This document shows positions 17,772 through 26,290 of a stretch of DNA of 64,000 nt, in pieces (position 1 is the first letter of the stretch; every line of letters starts with the position of its first letter). A model generated the notes under the pieces. The model searched no databases, was not told the DNA's origin, and saw only the letters and a program-made list of their open reading frames with translations. A program made the translations under genes and the position numbers. The stretch covers positions 248,001 to 312,000 of the forward strand of contig NZ_JABWGN010000007.1 in assembly GCF_013363975.1 (NCBI RefSeq). The letters are read 5' to 3'. Origin of the DNA: Nonomuraea montanisoli (GTDB taxonomy: Bacteria > Actinomycetota > Actinomycetes > Streptosporangiales > Streptosporangiaceae).

Positions 17772-18978
17772 GCGCGGTGTCCTCGGCGTCGGCCGCCTCG
17801 ACCTCGTCCCGGGAGATGCCGAGCAGGTAGAGGATCGAGTCGAGGTACGGCGTGTTGACGGTCGTGTCGGCCGCCTGCCGCAGCACCGGCTTGGCGTTGA
17901 AGGCGATGCCCAGGCCGGCGGCGGCGATCATGTCCAGGTCGTTGGCGCCGTCGCCGATGGCCACGGTCTGGCTGATCGGCAGCCCCGCCTCCCTGGCGAA
18001 CCGTTCGAGCGCCCGCGCCTTGCCGGGCCGGTCGACGATCTCGCCCGCGACCCGGCCGGTGAGCCGCCCGTCGATGATCTCCAGGACGTTGGCCGCGGAG
18101 TAGTCGATGCCGAGGTCCTCGACGAGCGCGTCGGTGATCTGGGTGAAGCCGCCGCTGACGATGGCGAAGCGGTAGTCGAGCCGCTTGAGCGTGCGGACGA
18201 GGGTGCGCGCGCCGGGCGTGAGCACGACCTCCTGGCGCACCCGCTCCAGCACGTCGGCCGGCAGCCCTTCGAGCAGGGCGACCCGGCGGCGCAGCGACTC
18301 GGCGAAGTCCAGCTCGCCCCGCATGGCCTCCTCGGTGACCCGGGCGACCTCGTCCAGGCAGCCGGCGTGCGCCGCGAGCAGCTCGATGACCTCGCCCTGG
18401 ATGAGCGTCGAGTCGACGTCCATGACGACGAGCCGCTTGGCCCGCCGGGACAGGCCGGTGCGCTGCACGGCCACGTCCACCTGCTGGGTCGCCGCCTCGG
18501 CGGCGAGCTGGACGCGCAGCGCGTCGGGGTCGGCTCCGGAGACGGACAGCTCGATGCAGGTGACGGGCCACTGGGCGAGGCGCTCGATGCGGTCGATGTT
18601 GGCGCCCGCGGCGGCGATGCGGCCGGCGATGCCGGCGATGGCCGCGGGCTGGAGGGTGGCGCCGAGGACGCTGACCGACAGCCGGCCGCGGCGGCGCTTC
18701 TCCTTGGCCAGGGAGCCGGTGGAGAGCTCCACCTCCATGCCGAGGTCCTCGGCCACGCGCTCCACGGAGGTCCACAGGGCCCCGAGGGTGGTGCCCGTGC
18801 CGGTGGACGGTCCTCCGGCGTAGGCGACGAGCACGCCGAGGGTGAGCCGCCCCCGGATGACGACCTGCTCGATGTCGGAGACGGTCACCGGGAAGCCCGA
18901 CAGGACGGAGAAGAGCCGGGAGGTGACGCCGGGCCGGTCAGGGCCGTTGAGAGTGATCAGGAGGGTCCGCTGGTCCAC
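17761..18978 (-). CDS. serB: Phosphoserine phosphatase SerB
   Basis: Last step of serine biosynthesis: dephosphorylation of L-phosphoserine in the cytoplasm. 405 aa with an ACT domain first (LNGPDRPGVTSRL, residues about 10-22), a second ACT-like segment around 100-170, and a HAD phosphatase domain from about 180. HAD motifs are present: MDVDST (nucleophile Asp187), SGGFTQI near 276, and GDGANDLDM near 340 with the metal-binding Asp pair. The long ACT-bearing form is typical of actinobacteria. The GTG at 18978 is the start. It converges with the FUSC gene, sharing 11 bp. Confidence 0.95.
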   Translation of the reverse strand: MDQRTLLITLNGPDRPGVTSRLFSVLSGFPVTVSDIEQVVIRGRLTLGVLVAYAGGPSTGTGTTLGALWTSVERVAEDLGMEVELSTGSLAKEKRRRGRLSVSVLGATLQPAAIAGIAGRIAAAGANIDRIERLAQWPVTCIELSVSGADPDALRVQLAAEAATQQVDVAVQRTGLSRRAKRLVVMDVDSTLIQGEVIELLAAHAGCLDEVARVTEEAMRGELDFAESLRRRVALLEGLPADVLERVRQEVVLTPGARTLVRTLKRLDYRFAIVSGGFTQITDALVEDLGIDYSAANVLEIIDGRLTGRVAGEIVDRPGKARALERFAREAGLPISQTVAIGDGANDLDMIAAAGLGIAFNAKPVLRQAADTTVNTPYLDSILYLLGISRDEVEAADAEDTALTR

Positions 18979-19053
18979 ATCCAGTCACGCTACTGTGCCG
19001 CGCGGGGTGGACGCGGACCAGGGGTGGGTGTTCATGACGTGGATCACTGGCGT

Positions 19054-20064
19054 TCACCCGGCCAGCAGCAGGTGGGAGTCGCCGAACTCGTGCCACAGAT
19101 ACCCCTCCCGCAGCGCCGCCTCGTACGCCCGGGCCAGCGCCGTCCGCCCGGCGACGGCCGACAGCATCATGAGATGGCTGGAGCGCGGCTCGTGCAGCCC
19201 CGTGAGCAGGCCGGTGACGACGCGCACCCCGTCGTCGGGGGTGACGACGCGGCTGGTCCAGCCCGCCGACTCCGTGACCCGCCCGCCGGCGTCCACCGCG
19301 GTCTCCAGGGCGCGGACGACGGTGGTGCCGGCCGCGACGACCCGCCCGCCGTCGCGCCGGGTGAGGTTCACCAGCCGCGCGGTCGGCGCCGGCACCTCGT
19401 ACCGCTCGGCGTAGGGCGGCTCGTCCTTCTCGGGTGAGGCGACGCCGGTGTGCAGGGTGACGGGCGCGATCCGCACGCCGCGCGCCACCAGCGCCGTCAC
19501 GACCTCCGCGCTGAACGGCCGGCCCGCGCTGGGCATCTCGGCGCTTCCCGGCACGGTGGCGAACACGGTCTGGTAGGCGTCGATCGGCCAGTCCTCGGCC
19601 ACGTACGAGTAGCGGATCGGCATGCCGTGCTCGCGTAGGTACGCCTCCACGTCCCGGTCGAGCCGGGCCCGCCACAGCCGGGGCGTCTCCCGGCCGAGCA
19701 GCCGCAGCGTTGCCCCTCCGGGCAGCGGCAGCCACTCGCCGGGCTCCCCTCCCGCGTACGGCTCGGAGGCGGCCCGCGTACGGCGGCGCAGCTCGACCAG
19801 CCAGGTGCCGTCCTCGCGCGCGGTGGAGAAGTGGACGGCGAGCCGGTCGAGCCGGACGGCGGCGGGCAGCGTGGCCGAGTTGTTGACCACGACGAGGTCG
19901 CCGGGTGCGAGCAGCGACGGCAGGTCCGTGAACCGGTGGTGGGCGGGCTCGTCGTCGCCGCGCGAGACGAGCAGCCGCACCCCGTCGCGGGCCAGGCCCC
20001 TGGCCTCGGGCGGCTCGTGCGCGGACAGGGCGTCGGGCAGGGCGAAGTCGAGGGTCGCGGTCAC
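19054..20064 (-). CDS. queA: S-adenosylmethionine:tRNA ribosyltransferase-isomerase, QueA-type
   Basis: Enzyme of the queuosine pathway that moves the ribosyl part of AdoMet onto preQ1-modified tRNA. 336 aa from a GTG at 20062-20064. Family segments are clear: LLAPGDLVVVNNSATLPA, YQTVFATVPGSAEMPSAGRPF, TLHTGVASPEKDE (the family has LHVGxG here), and a late GTTVVRALETA. It is about as short as other actinobacterial members and lacks the bulk of the insert seen in E. coli QueA. The start overlaps the stop of the upstream SDR gene by 4 nt (GTGA), indicating co-translation. No other queuosine genes are visible nearby, so a divergent substrate is possible. Confidence 0.85.
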   Translation of the reverse strand: MTATLDFALPDALSAHEPPEARGLARDGVRLLVSRGDDEPAHHRFTDLPSLLAPGDLVVVNNSATLPAAVRLDRLAVHFSTAREDGTWLVELRRRTRAASEPYAGGEPGEWLPLPGGATLRLLGRETPRLWRARLDRDVEAYLREHGMPIRYSYVAEDWPIDAYQTVFATVPGSAEMPSAGRPFSAEVVTALVARGVRIAPVTLHTGVASPEKDEPPYAERYEVPAPTARLVNLTRRDGGRVVAAGTTVVRALETAVDAGGRVTESAGWTSRVVTPDDGVRVVTGLLTGLHEPRSSHLMMLSAVAGRTALARAYEAALREGYLWHEFGDSHLLLAG

Positions 20065-20717
20065 TGGAGGCTCACCCTTCCGCCGGCGGGCCGGGACGTG
20101 ACCAGGTCGCGCAGCGCGGCGGCGACCTTGGCGGGGTCGGTGGCGCCGGCGGCCTCCTGCTCGCCCACGGCGTCGGCGAGCATGCGGGTGTTCATCTCGC
20201 CGGGGTCCACCCACCAGACGGCCAGGCCGGGCTCCTCGGCGGCCAGCACGTTGGAGAGCTGTTCCAGCGCGGCCTTGGTGGCGCCGTAGCCGCCCCAGCC
20301 GGGGTAGGCGCCCGTGGCGGCGTCGGAGGTGACGTTGACGACCGCGCCGCTCCGGCGGCGCAGCGCGGGCAGCGTGGCCTGGACGAGCGCGAGCGGCGCG
20401 GTGACGTTGGTCTCCAGCAGCAGCTTGAACGCCTCCAGCGAGTACGAGGCGAGCGGCGGCAGCGGCGTCACCCCGAGGTCGCTGGCGTTGTTGACCAGCA
20501 GGTCCAGCTCCGGCACGGCCAGCGACAGCCGCTCGACGTGCGCCGGGTCGGTCACGTCGCCGGCGATGGCGGTGGCGCCCAGCTCGGCGGCGACCCGGTC
20601 GAGGTCGTCCCGGCCGCGCGCGGTGAGCACGAGGTCCCAGCCGGCCTCCGCCAGCGACCGGGCCAGGGCCAGGCCGAGGCCGCGGGAGGCGCCGGTGATC
20701 AGTGCGGTGTTCGTCAT
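20061..20717 (-). CDS. Short-chain dehydrogenase/reductase
   Basis: Classical SDR, 218 aa, ATG at 20717. It has the cofactor loop TGASRGLG at residues 7-14, an acidic/basic pair typical of NADP(H) use (TARGRDD), the NNAS segment, catalytic NVTSDAA with Ser, and the YGATK Tyr/Lys pair. Substrate cannot be read from sequence. The stop overlaps the queA start, so the two form an operon; a functional link to tRNA modification is not evident. Shares an upstream region with the divergent histidine kinase gene. Confidence 0.88.
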   Translation of the reverse strand: MTNTALITGASRGLGLALARSLAEAGWDLVLTARGRDDLDRVAAELGATAIAGDVTDPAHVERLSLAVPELDLLVNNASDLGVTPLPPLASYSLEAFKLLLETNVTAPLALVQATLPALRRRSGAVVNVTSDAATGAYPGWGGYGATKAALEQLSNVLAAEEPGLAVWWVDPGEMNTRMLADAVGEQEAAGATDPAKVAAALRDLVTSRPAGGRVSLQ

Positions 20718-20831
20718 GTCTCGACGGTAGGAAGGCGGCGCCCGTACGACATCGGGCCGCGGACCCGTCCAGGTCTGGGCACTTCGTCCTAGGACCTTCG
20801 CGGGAGGGACTCCGGTGAGGGGGACCCTAGA

Positions 20832-22073
20832 GTGGGTCTCGTGACGTCGGACCATGAGGAGATCCCGCAGGACAGCGGGGCTGTGGGGCCTGACCGCGAG
20901 GACGCCCCGCAGGAGGGTCCGGACCGCGAGGACGCCCCGCCGGAGGGGCTGCCCGCGCGGTCGTCGGACCGCGAGGAGATCCTGCAGGCCGTGAGCGGCG
21001 CCGTGCTCGCCGTCACCCGGCACCTGTCGGTGCGCGAGGTGCTCCAGGTCATCGTCCGTTCGGCGCAGCGGCTGCTCGACGCCCGCTACGCCGCGCTCGG
21101 GGTCCCCGACGAGGACGGCTCGTTCGCGGAGTTCGTCGCCGAGGGGCTGACCGACCGGCAGTGGGACGCGATCGGGCCGCTGCCCCGCCAGCACGGCATG
21201 CTCGGCGCGATGCTCCGCGACGGCGCCCCGGTGCGGCTGCCCGACCTGCGCGACGATCCCCGCTTCGAGTGGTGGCCGAAGGCGCACCCGGTGATGAAGG
21301 ACTTCATCGGCGTGCCGATCCGCGACGGCGACGAGGTGCTCGGCATCGTCTTCCTGGCCAACAAGCGCACGCCGGGCGGTTTCACGGCGGCCGACGAGGA
21401 GCTGCTGACGCTGTTCGCGGCGCACGCGGCGATCGCGCTGACCAACGCCCGGCTGTACGAGCGCGGCCGCGAGCTGGCCATGCTGGAGGAGCGCAACCGG
21501 ATGGCGCGCGAGCTGCACGACGCGGTGACGCAGAAGCTGTTCTCGCTGCGGCTGACGGCGCAGGCCGCCGCGACCATGCTGGAGCGCGCGCCGGACCGGG
21601 CGGCGGCCGAGCTGGAGCGCGTGCAGCGGCTGGCCGGCGAGGCGCTGGCCGAGCTGCGCGCGGTGATCGTCGAGCTGCGTCCGGCCGAGCTGGACCGCCA
21701 CGGCCTGGCCGAGACGCTGCGCAAGCACGTACGGCTGCTGGACCGGCTGCACCCGGCGCGCGTGGTCTTCGACTGCGACGAGCCGCCGCCGCTCGACCCC
21801 GCCGTGGAGGTGGCGCTGCTCAGGGTGGCGCAGGAGGCGCTGCACAACGCGCTGCGCCACTCGGGCGCCGCCGAGGTGGCGGTACGGCTGCGCCAAGCCG
21901 GCGGCAAGCTCTCCCTGTCGGTCTCCGACGACGGCGGCGGCTTCGAGCAGGGCGGCTCGCGCGGCCTCGGCCTGGTGTCGATGCGGGAGCGGGCGGAGTC
22001 GGTGGGCGGGGTGATGACCGTGGACTCGGCGCCGGGCCGGGGCACGACGGTCCGCGTGGAGGTGGGCGTGTGA
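20832..22073 (+). CDS. GAF-domain sensor histidine kinase (NarX/DegS type)
   Basis: A 413-aa soluble sensor kinase. Residues about 55-205 form a GAF domain (DARYAALGV, FIGVPI, FLANKR). The HisKA_3 dimerization helix follows with ERNRMARELHDAVTQ (His229 as phosphate acceptor), then a HATPase_c domain with an N-box (AQEALHNALRHS) and DDGGGF. No membrane segments, so the signal should be cytoplasmic or bound by GAF. GTG at 20832 follows GAGGGGG by 8 nt; a second GTG at 20841 is possible. The N-terminus has a 30-bp in-frame tandem duplication (PDREDAPQEG/PDREDAPPEG). Overlaps the response regulator by 4 nt. Confidence 0.92.
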   Translation: MGLVTSDHEEIPQDSGAVGPDREDAPQEGPDREDAPPEGLPARSSDREEILQAVSGAVLAVTRHLSVREVLQVIVRSAQRLLDARYAALGVPDEDGSFAEFVAEGLTDRQWDAIGPLPRQHGMLGAMLRDGAPVRLPDLRDDPRFEWWPKAHPVMKDFIGVPIRDGDEVLGIVFLANKRTPGGFTAADEELLTLFAAHAAIALTNARLYERGRELAMLEERNRMARELHDAVTQKLFSLRLTAQAAATMLERAPDRAAAELERVQRLAGEALAELRAVIVELRPAELDRHGLAETLRKHVRLLDRLHPARVVFDCDEPPPLDPAVEVALLRVAQEALHNALRHSGAAEVAVRLRQAGGKLSLSVSDDGGGFEQGGSRGLGLVSMRERAESVGGVMTVDSAPGRGTTVRVEVGV

Positions 22074-22708
22074 TCCGGGTGCTGATCGCCGACGATCATC
22101 CGGTGGTGCGGCAGGGGTTGCGCACGTTCCTCGACCTGCAGGACGACATCACGGTCGTGGGCGAGGCGGGCGACGGCGAGCGGGCCGTCGAGCTGGCCGC
22201 GGAGCTGACCCCCGACGTGGTGCTGCTCGACCTGCGGATGCCGGTGCTCGACGGGCTGGGCGCGCTGGAGCGGCTGTCCGGCTCGCCCGCCCGGGTGCTG
22301 GTGCTCACGTCGGTGAGCGACCGGTCGGACGTCGCGCCGGCGATGCGGGCGGGCGCGGCCGGGTTCCTCTACAAGGACGTGGACCCGTCGGCGCTGGCGC
22401 AGGCCGTGCGGGCGGTCCACGGCGGCCAGGTGCTGCTCGCGCCCGAGGCGGCCGAGGCCATGCTCGGCGCGGCCGCGGGCGCCCACGCGGGCGGCGGGGG
22501 AGGCGTGCCCGGGCCGGCGCCGCTGACCGAGCGGGAGCGTGAGGTGCTCGCGCTGATCGCGGCGGGCCGCTCCAACAGGGAGATCGCCCGGAGCCTCGCC
22601 GTGGCCGAGAAGACGGTCAAGACCCACGTGTCGAACGTGCTGATGAAGCTCGGCGTGCAGGACCGCACCCAGGCCGCGCTGTACGCGGTGCGCCACGGCC
22701 TGGCCTGA
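22070..22708 (+). CDS. LuxR/NarL-family response regulator
   Basis: A 212-aa partner of the kinase just upstream; the GTG start overlaps the kinase stop (GTGA). The receiver domain has the DD pair (IADDH), acceptor Asp54 in LLDLRMP, the Thr/Ser switch (VLTSVSD) and the conserved Lys (FLYKD). A glycine-rich linker leads to a LuxR HTH (LTEREREVLALIAAG, TVKTHVSNVLMKL). Expected to bind DNA as a phosphorylated dimer; targets unknown. Confidence 0.95.
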   Translation: MIRVLIADDHPVVRQGLRTFLDLQDDITVVGEAGDGERAVELAAELTPDVVLLDLRMPVLDGLGALERLSGSPARVLVLTSVSDRSDVAPAMRAGAAGFLYKDVDPSALAQAVRAVHGGQVLLAPEAAEAMLGAAAGAHAGGGGGVPGPAPLTEREREVLALIAAGRSNREIARSLAVAEKTVKTHVSNVLMKLGVQDRTQAALYAVRHGLA

Positions 22709-22724
22709 CCTCCCGCCGGAGGGG

Positions 22725-23447
22725 CTACGGCCGGTCGGGCGACGGCTCCAGGATGGCGTGGCAGGAGGCCACGAGCGCCCGCCGTACGGCGTGGTCCAGC
22801 TCGCGGAGGGCGGCGTCGCGGGCGGTGACCTGCCCCGAGGTGAGCCCGCGCTCCCCGGCGAGCCGCAGCACCGTGGCGAGCCGGGCGGCGAGCGAGGCGA
22901 CGCGGTGTGCCCGGGCCGGGTAGCCCGGCGCCAGCTCGCCTCCCCCGGCTCCGAGCCGGTCGGGCCGGACGGGCGCGGGGCCGTCGACCCCGGCGAGCAC
23001 CTCGGTGGCCGCGCGCATCGCGCCGGACAGCTCCCGCTCGGCCTCCGCCACCGACGGCAGGTCGTGCCGTACGGGCCCCGCCTCGTGCACCGACATCCGC
23101 ACGCCCACGTACGACGAGCCGCGCCGGTCGGTGAAGGGCACCAGCCCGAGGCGCCGCTCGGGCAGCACGGCGATGACCGCCTGGCGCGCCTCGACGGCCG
23201 CGGCGTTGAACTCGGGCGGACCGGACAGCCCGAGCGGGTCGCCGGGCGCGGGCAGCGCGAGCCGGAACTCGCTCAGCCCGTCGCCGCGCAGGTCGGCCAG
23301 GTGCCGGCGCAGCGTGACCTCGCCCAGGACGGTGGGGCCGCCGGCGCTCTCGACCCGGTCGGCGGCCTCGTCGAGGCCGACGTGACCGGCGAGCCAGGCG
23401 TTGCCCCAGGCGACCATGACCCGGCAGACAGGCGATTCAGGGTGCAC
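22725..23447 (-). CDS. Conserved hypothetical protein
   Basis: A 240-aa protein of unrecognised family, GTG at 23447. It begins with an Ala/Gly-rich stretch (WGNAWLAGHVGLDEAADRV), has a middle segment with DPLGLSGPPEFNAAAVEARQAVI and RRGSSYVGVRMSVHE, and ends in a helix-rich region with many Arg and Ala. No signal peptide or membrane segment. It is divergent from the ABC ATPase gene with a 69-bp gap and converges with the response regulator. The frame stays open far upstream to 25343, but that part is antisense to two good genes. Confidence 0.7.
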   Translation of the reverse strand: MHPESPVCRVMVAWGNAWLAGHVGLDEAADRVESAGGPTVLGEVTLRRHLADLRGDGLSEFRLALPAPGDPLGLSGPPEFNAAAVEARQAVIAVLPERRLGLVPFTDRRGSSYVGVRMSVHEAGPVRHDLPSVAEAERELSGAMRAATEVLAGVDGPAPVRPDRLGAGGGELAPGYPARAHRVASLAARLATVLRLAGERGLTSGQVTARDAALRELDHAVRRALVASCHAILEPSPDRP

Positions 23448-23516
23448 CGGTCCACGATATGCGCTCGCCCTGCAATAGGTTTGTCCCGAGCGTTCTCCTA
23501 AAGGAGGGATCCGGGG

Positions 23517-24305
23517 ATGGGTGGTCAGGTGCTGCGGCTCCAGGACGTCGTCGTCAGGCGCGACGGAGCGGCCCTGCTGCGCGGCATCGACTGGACGGTC
23601 AACGAGGACGAACGGTGGGTGGTGATCGGGCCCAACGGCGCGGGCAAGACCACGTTGCTGCAGGTGGCGGCCACGCTGCTGTTCCCGACCGAGGGCGTGG
23701 TCGAGGTGCTGGGCGAGCGGCTCGGGCAGACCGACGTCTTCGACCTGCGGCCGCGGATCGGGCTGGCCAGCTCCGCGCTGGCCGAGCGCATCCCGCCGGA
23801 GGAGAAGGTCATCGACCTGGTGCTCACGGCCTCGTACGGGATCATGGGCCGCTGGACGGAGGAGTACGACTCCAACGACGTGACCCGGGCCGTCGAGCTG
23901 ATCGACATGTTGGGGGCGGCGCACCTGATCCGCCGCCGGTTCGGCACGCTGTCGGAGGGCGAGCGCAAGCGGGTGCAGATCGCCCGCGCGCTGATGCCCG
24001 ACCCGGAGATGCTGCTGCTCGACGAGCCCGCCGCGGGCCTCGACCTGGGCGGCCGGGAGGACCTGGTGCGCCGGCTGTCGGTGCTGGCCCACGACTACCG
24101 CTCGCCCACGCTGGCGCTGGTCACGCACCACGTCGAGGAGGTGCCGGCCGGGTTCACGCACGGGCTGCTGCTGCGCAACGGCTCGGTGGTGGCGCAGGGG
24201 GCGCTCGACGACGTGATGACGGCCGACAACCTGTCGCAGACGTTCGGGGTGCCGCTGACGCTCGACCGCAGCGCGGGTGGCCGCTGGTACGCGCGCGCCC
24301 TGTGA
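23517..24305 (+). CDS. ABC transporter ATP-binding protein (ModF-like, solitary)
   Basis: Single ABC ATPase domain, 262 aa. Walker A GPNGAGKTT (residues about 39-47), Q-loop region LASSALAERIPPEEKV, signature LSEGERKRVQIARAL, Walker B MLLLDEPAAGLD and the switch His (VTHHVEE). The signature has SEGE where most have SGGQ, as in ModF/YlmA-like ATPases. No permease gene is adjacent, so it may serve a distant transporter or a non-transport role. ATG at 23517 is preceded by AAGGAGG. Confidence 0.9.
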   Translation: MGGQVLRLQDVVVRRDGAALLRGIDWTVNEDERWVVIGPNGAGKTTLLQVAATLLFPTEGVVEVLGERLGQTDVFDLRPRIGLASSALAERIPPEEKVIDLVLTASYGIMGRWTEEYDSNDVTRAVELIDMLGAAHLIRRRFGTLSEGERKRVQIARALMPDPEMLLLDEPAAGLDLGGREDLVRRLSVLAHDYRSPTLALVTHHVEEVPAGFTHGLLLRNGSVVAQGALDDVMTADNLSQTFGVPLTLDRSAGGRWYARAL

Positions 24306-24356
24306 CCCGGCACCCCAGCGCTTCCGCGCGGGGGCGGGCCCTCTAGGCTCGGGCGG

Positions 24357-25112
24357 GTGATGTTCTGGGAAGGGGTCGCGGTCTGCGCGGCCGGTGTCGC
24401 GGCAGGGGCCATCAACGCGGTCGTCGGGTCCGGCTCGCTGATCACCTTCCCCACCCTGGTCGCCGTGGGCGTCGATCCGGTCGTCGCCAACGTCTCCAAC
24501 AACATCGGCCTGGTGCCGGGCTCCTTCACCGCCGCCTACGGCTACCGCGAGGAGCTCAAGGGCCAGCGCGAGCGGCTGCTGCGGCTGGCTCCGGCCTCCT
24601 GCCTCGGCTCGCTCATCGGCGGGATCCTGCTGCTGTTCCTCGACCGGGGCGTGTTCCAGGTCGTGGTGCCGGTGCTCATCGCGCTGGCGTGCGTCCTGGT
24701 CGTGATCCAGCCCAAGCTGAACGGCTGGCTGGCGGCGCGCCGCGAGCATCCCCATCCGCACGGCGGGATCGCGCTCTGGCTGGGCGTCTTCGCCGCGGGC
24801 GTGTACGGCGGCTACTTCGGCGCGGCGCAGGGCGTGCTGCTGATCGGCCTGCTCGGCAGCTTCCTCGACGACGGCATCCAGCGGGTCAACGCCGCCAAGA
24901 ACGTGCTGTCGCTGGTCGTCAACGCCACCGCGGCCGTGCTGTTCCTCTTCATCGCTCCCATCGACTGGTGGGCGGTGCTGGCGGTCGCGCTGGGCGCCAC
25001 GGCCGGCGGCTTCCTGGGGGCCCGGATCGGGCGGCGCATCCCGGCTCCGGTGCTGCGGGGGATCATCGTGGCGGTGGGGATCGTCGCGATTATCAAACTG
25101 GTGTACGGATAA
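24357..25112 (+). CDS. TauE/SafE-family sulfite/anion exporter
   Basis: A 251-aa polytopic membrane protein with the TauE/SafE pattern: an N-terminal hydrophobic repeat with GAINAVVGSGSLITFPTLV, a charged cytoplasmic loop (YREELKGQRERLLR), and a second repeat with GVYGGYFGAAQGVLLIGLLG. About eight membrane segments. Family members export sulfite, sulfoacetate or other small organosulfur anions; the substrate here is not identifiable. GTG at 24357. Confidence 0.9.
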   Translation: MMFWEGVAVCAAGVAAGAINAVVGSGSLITFPTLVAVGVDPVVANVSNNIGLVPGSFTAAYGYREELKGQRERLLRLAPASCLGSLIGGILLLFLDRGVFQVVVPVLIALACVLVVIQPKLNGWLAARREHPHPHGGIALWLGVFAAGVYGGYFGAAQGVLLIGLLGSFLDDGIQRVNAAKNVLSLVVNATAAVLFLFIAPIDWWAVLAVALGATAGGFLGARIGRRIPAPVLRGIIVAVGIVAIIKLVYG

Positions 25113-25142
25113 TTTCTCAGCTTTTTGGGCATAAATCCGTAC

Positions 25143-25400
25143 ATGAAGGGTGATCGGGTGGAGATCGTCATCGATGCGGGGGGCACCCCGCGCACCTACG
25201 AAGTGGTCGCCACCCGTGCGGGCCGCCGCGTCGAGGTGGCCACGCGCCGGGGCCTGGTCGAGGTCAGCGAGGTCACGCGCGGCGGCACGGCCGTCCGGAC
25301 CGCGCGGTTCATGTCCAGCCGCATCCTCGCCCTGGTGGAGCACCCCGCCGACGAGAACTCCGCGCGGCGGTACGCCGGGGACGGCGGGGGCGAGGACTGA
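25143..25400 (+). CDS. Small conserved hypothetical protein
   Basis: An 85-aa protein, ATG at 25143, with beta-rich, charged composition (DRVEIVIDAGGTPRTYEVVATR, then RRVEVATRRGLVEVSEVTR). It looks like a small SH3- or Tudor-like barrel, but this is only an impression. The frame is open from a TTG at 25125. It follows the exporter gene by 30 bp on the same strand and converges with the NmrA gene. Confidence 0.55.
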   Translation: MKGDRVEIVIDAGGTPRTYEVVATRAGRRVEVATRRGLVEVSEVTRGGTAVRTARFMSSRILALVEHPADENSARRYAGDGGGED

Positions 25401-25421
25401 CGGCGTAAGCAGCAGGGATCG

Positions 25422-26261
25422 TCAGCGGAAGTCGGCGGCGTGGTCCCGCGCCCATTCGTGGAACGTCAGCGCCGGCCGGCCCAGCAGCCGCTCCACCGTG
25501 TCGGTGACCTTCTCCGGCGCGGTCACGAACGACTCCCACCCGCGCAGCGCCGACTCCACGAAGCCGGGGTCGCCCCAGGCGGCGGTGAGCACCTGGCGCG
25601 CCTCCTCCGGCGGCATGTCCTCCCAGCGCACCTCCCGCCCGACCGCCTCGCCGATGACGCGCACCTGCTCGGCCTGTGTCAGCCGCTCCGGCCCGGTGAT
25701 CACGTACGCCGCCCCGGCGTGGCCGCCGGAGGTGAGCACGTGCGTCGCGACCGCCGCGATGTCCTTCTCGTGGATGAGCGAGCGGGAGGCCGCCCCGTAC
25801 GGCCAGCGCACCACGCCCTCCCGGATCTGGTCGGCCCAGCCGAGCGTGTTGACGGCGAAACCGCCGGGGCGCAGGAAGGTCCAGGTCATGCCGGTGCGCT
25901 TGATGAGCCGTTCGATCCGCTGGTGGAAGATCGTCGGCTCGTCGTCGTCGCCGGCGCCGGGCACGTCCGCCGACAGGTAGACGACACGGCGGGCGTGCTT
26001 GGCGACGGCCTCCACCACGGGCTCGGCCGTCTCGGCGGCGAACCCGGGCCAGACCAGGAAGACGGAGTCCACGTCGCGCAGCGCCGGCTCCAGCGTCTCG
26101 GGGGCGGTCAGGTCGCCGGCCACCACCTGGACGTTCTCGGGGAGCCTGGCCCGGGACGGGTCGCGCACCAGCGCGCGGACCGGGATCCCGGCCTGCGCGA
26201 GCTGGGAGACGACGTGTTTGCCGACGTTGCCGGTCGCACCGGTCACGAGGATGTTGTTCAT
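25422..26261 (-). CDS. NmrA/NAD(P)H-binding atypical SDR
   Basis: A 279-aa Rossmann-fold protein starting MNNILVTGATGNVGK, the NmrA-type cofactor loop (GATGNVG). Further segments fit: VVAGDLTAPETL, FLRPGGFAVNTLGW, and a late ADAP-like TFHEWARDHAADF. Such proteins act as NADP(H)-dependent quinone or nitroalkene reductases or as redox sensors; the exact role is open. Monocistronic, next to the Rieske gene on the same strand with 30 bp between them. Confidence 0.87.
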   Translation of the reverse strand: MNNILVTGATGNVGKHVVSQLAQAGIPVRALVRDPSRARLPENVQVVAGDLTAPETLEPALRDVDSVFLVWPGFAAETAEPVVEAVAKHARRVVYLSADVPGAGDDDEPTIFHQRIERLIKRTGMTWTFLRPGGFAVNTLGWADQIREGVVRWPYGAASRSLIHEKDIAAVATHVLTSGGHAGAAYVITGPERLTQAEQVRVIGEAVGREVRWEDMPPEEARQVLTAAWGDPGFVESALRGWESFVTAPEKVTDTVERLLGRPALTFHEWARDHAADFR

Positions 26262-26290
26262 GCCTCCGACCGTAGAACCTCAAGCTAGGT

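Noticed and set aside
22725..25343. 872-aa minus-strand ORF
   Set aside because: Only its last 240 codons (22725-23447) look like a real protein. The rest is antisense to the ABC ATPase and TauE/SafE genes and has high-GC shadow composition.
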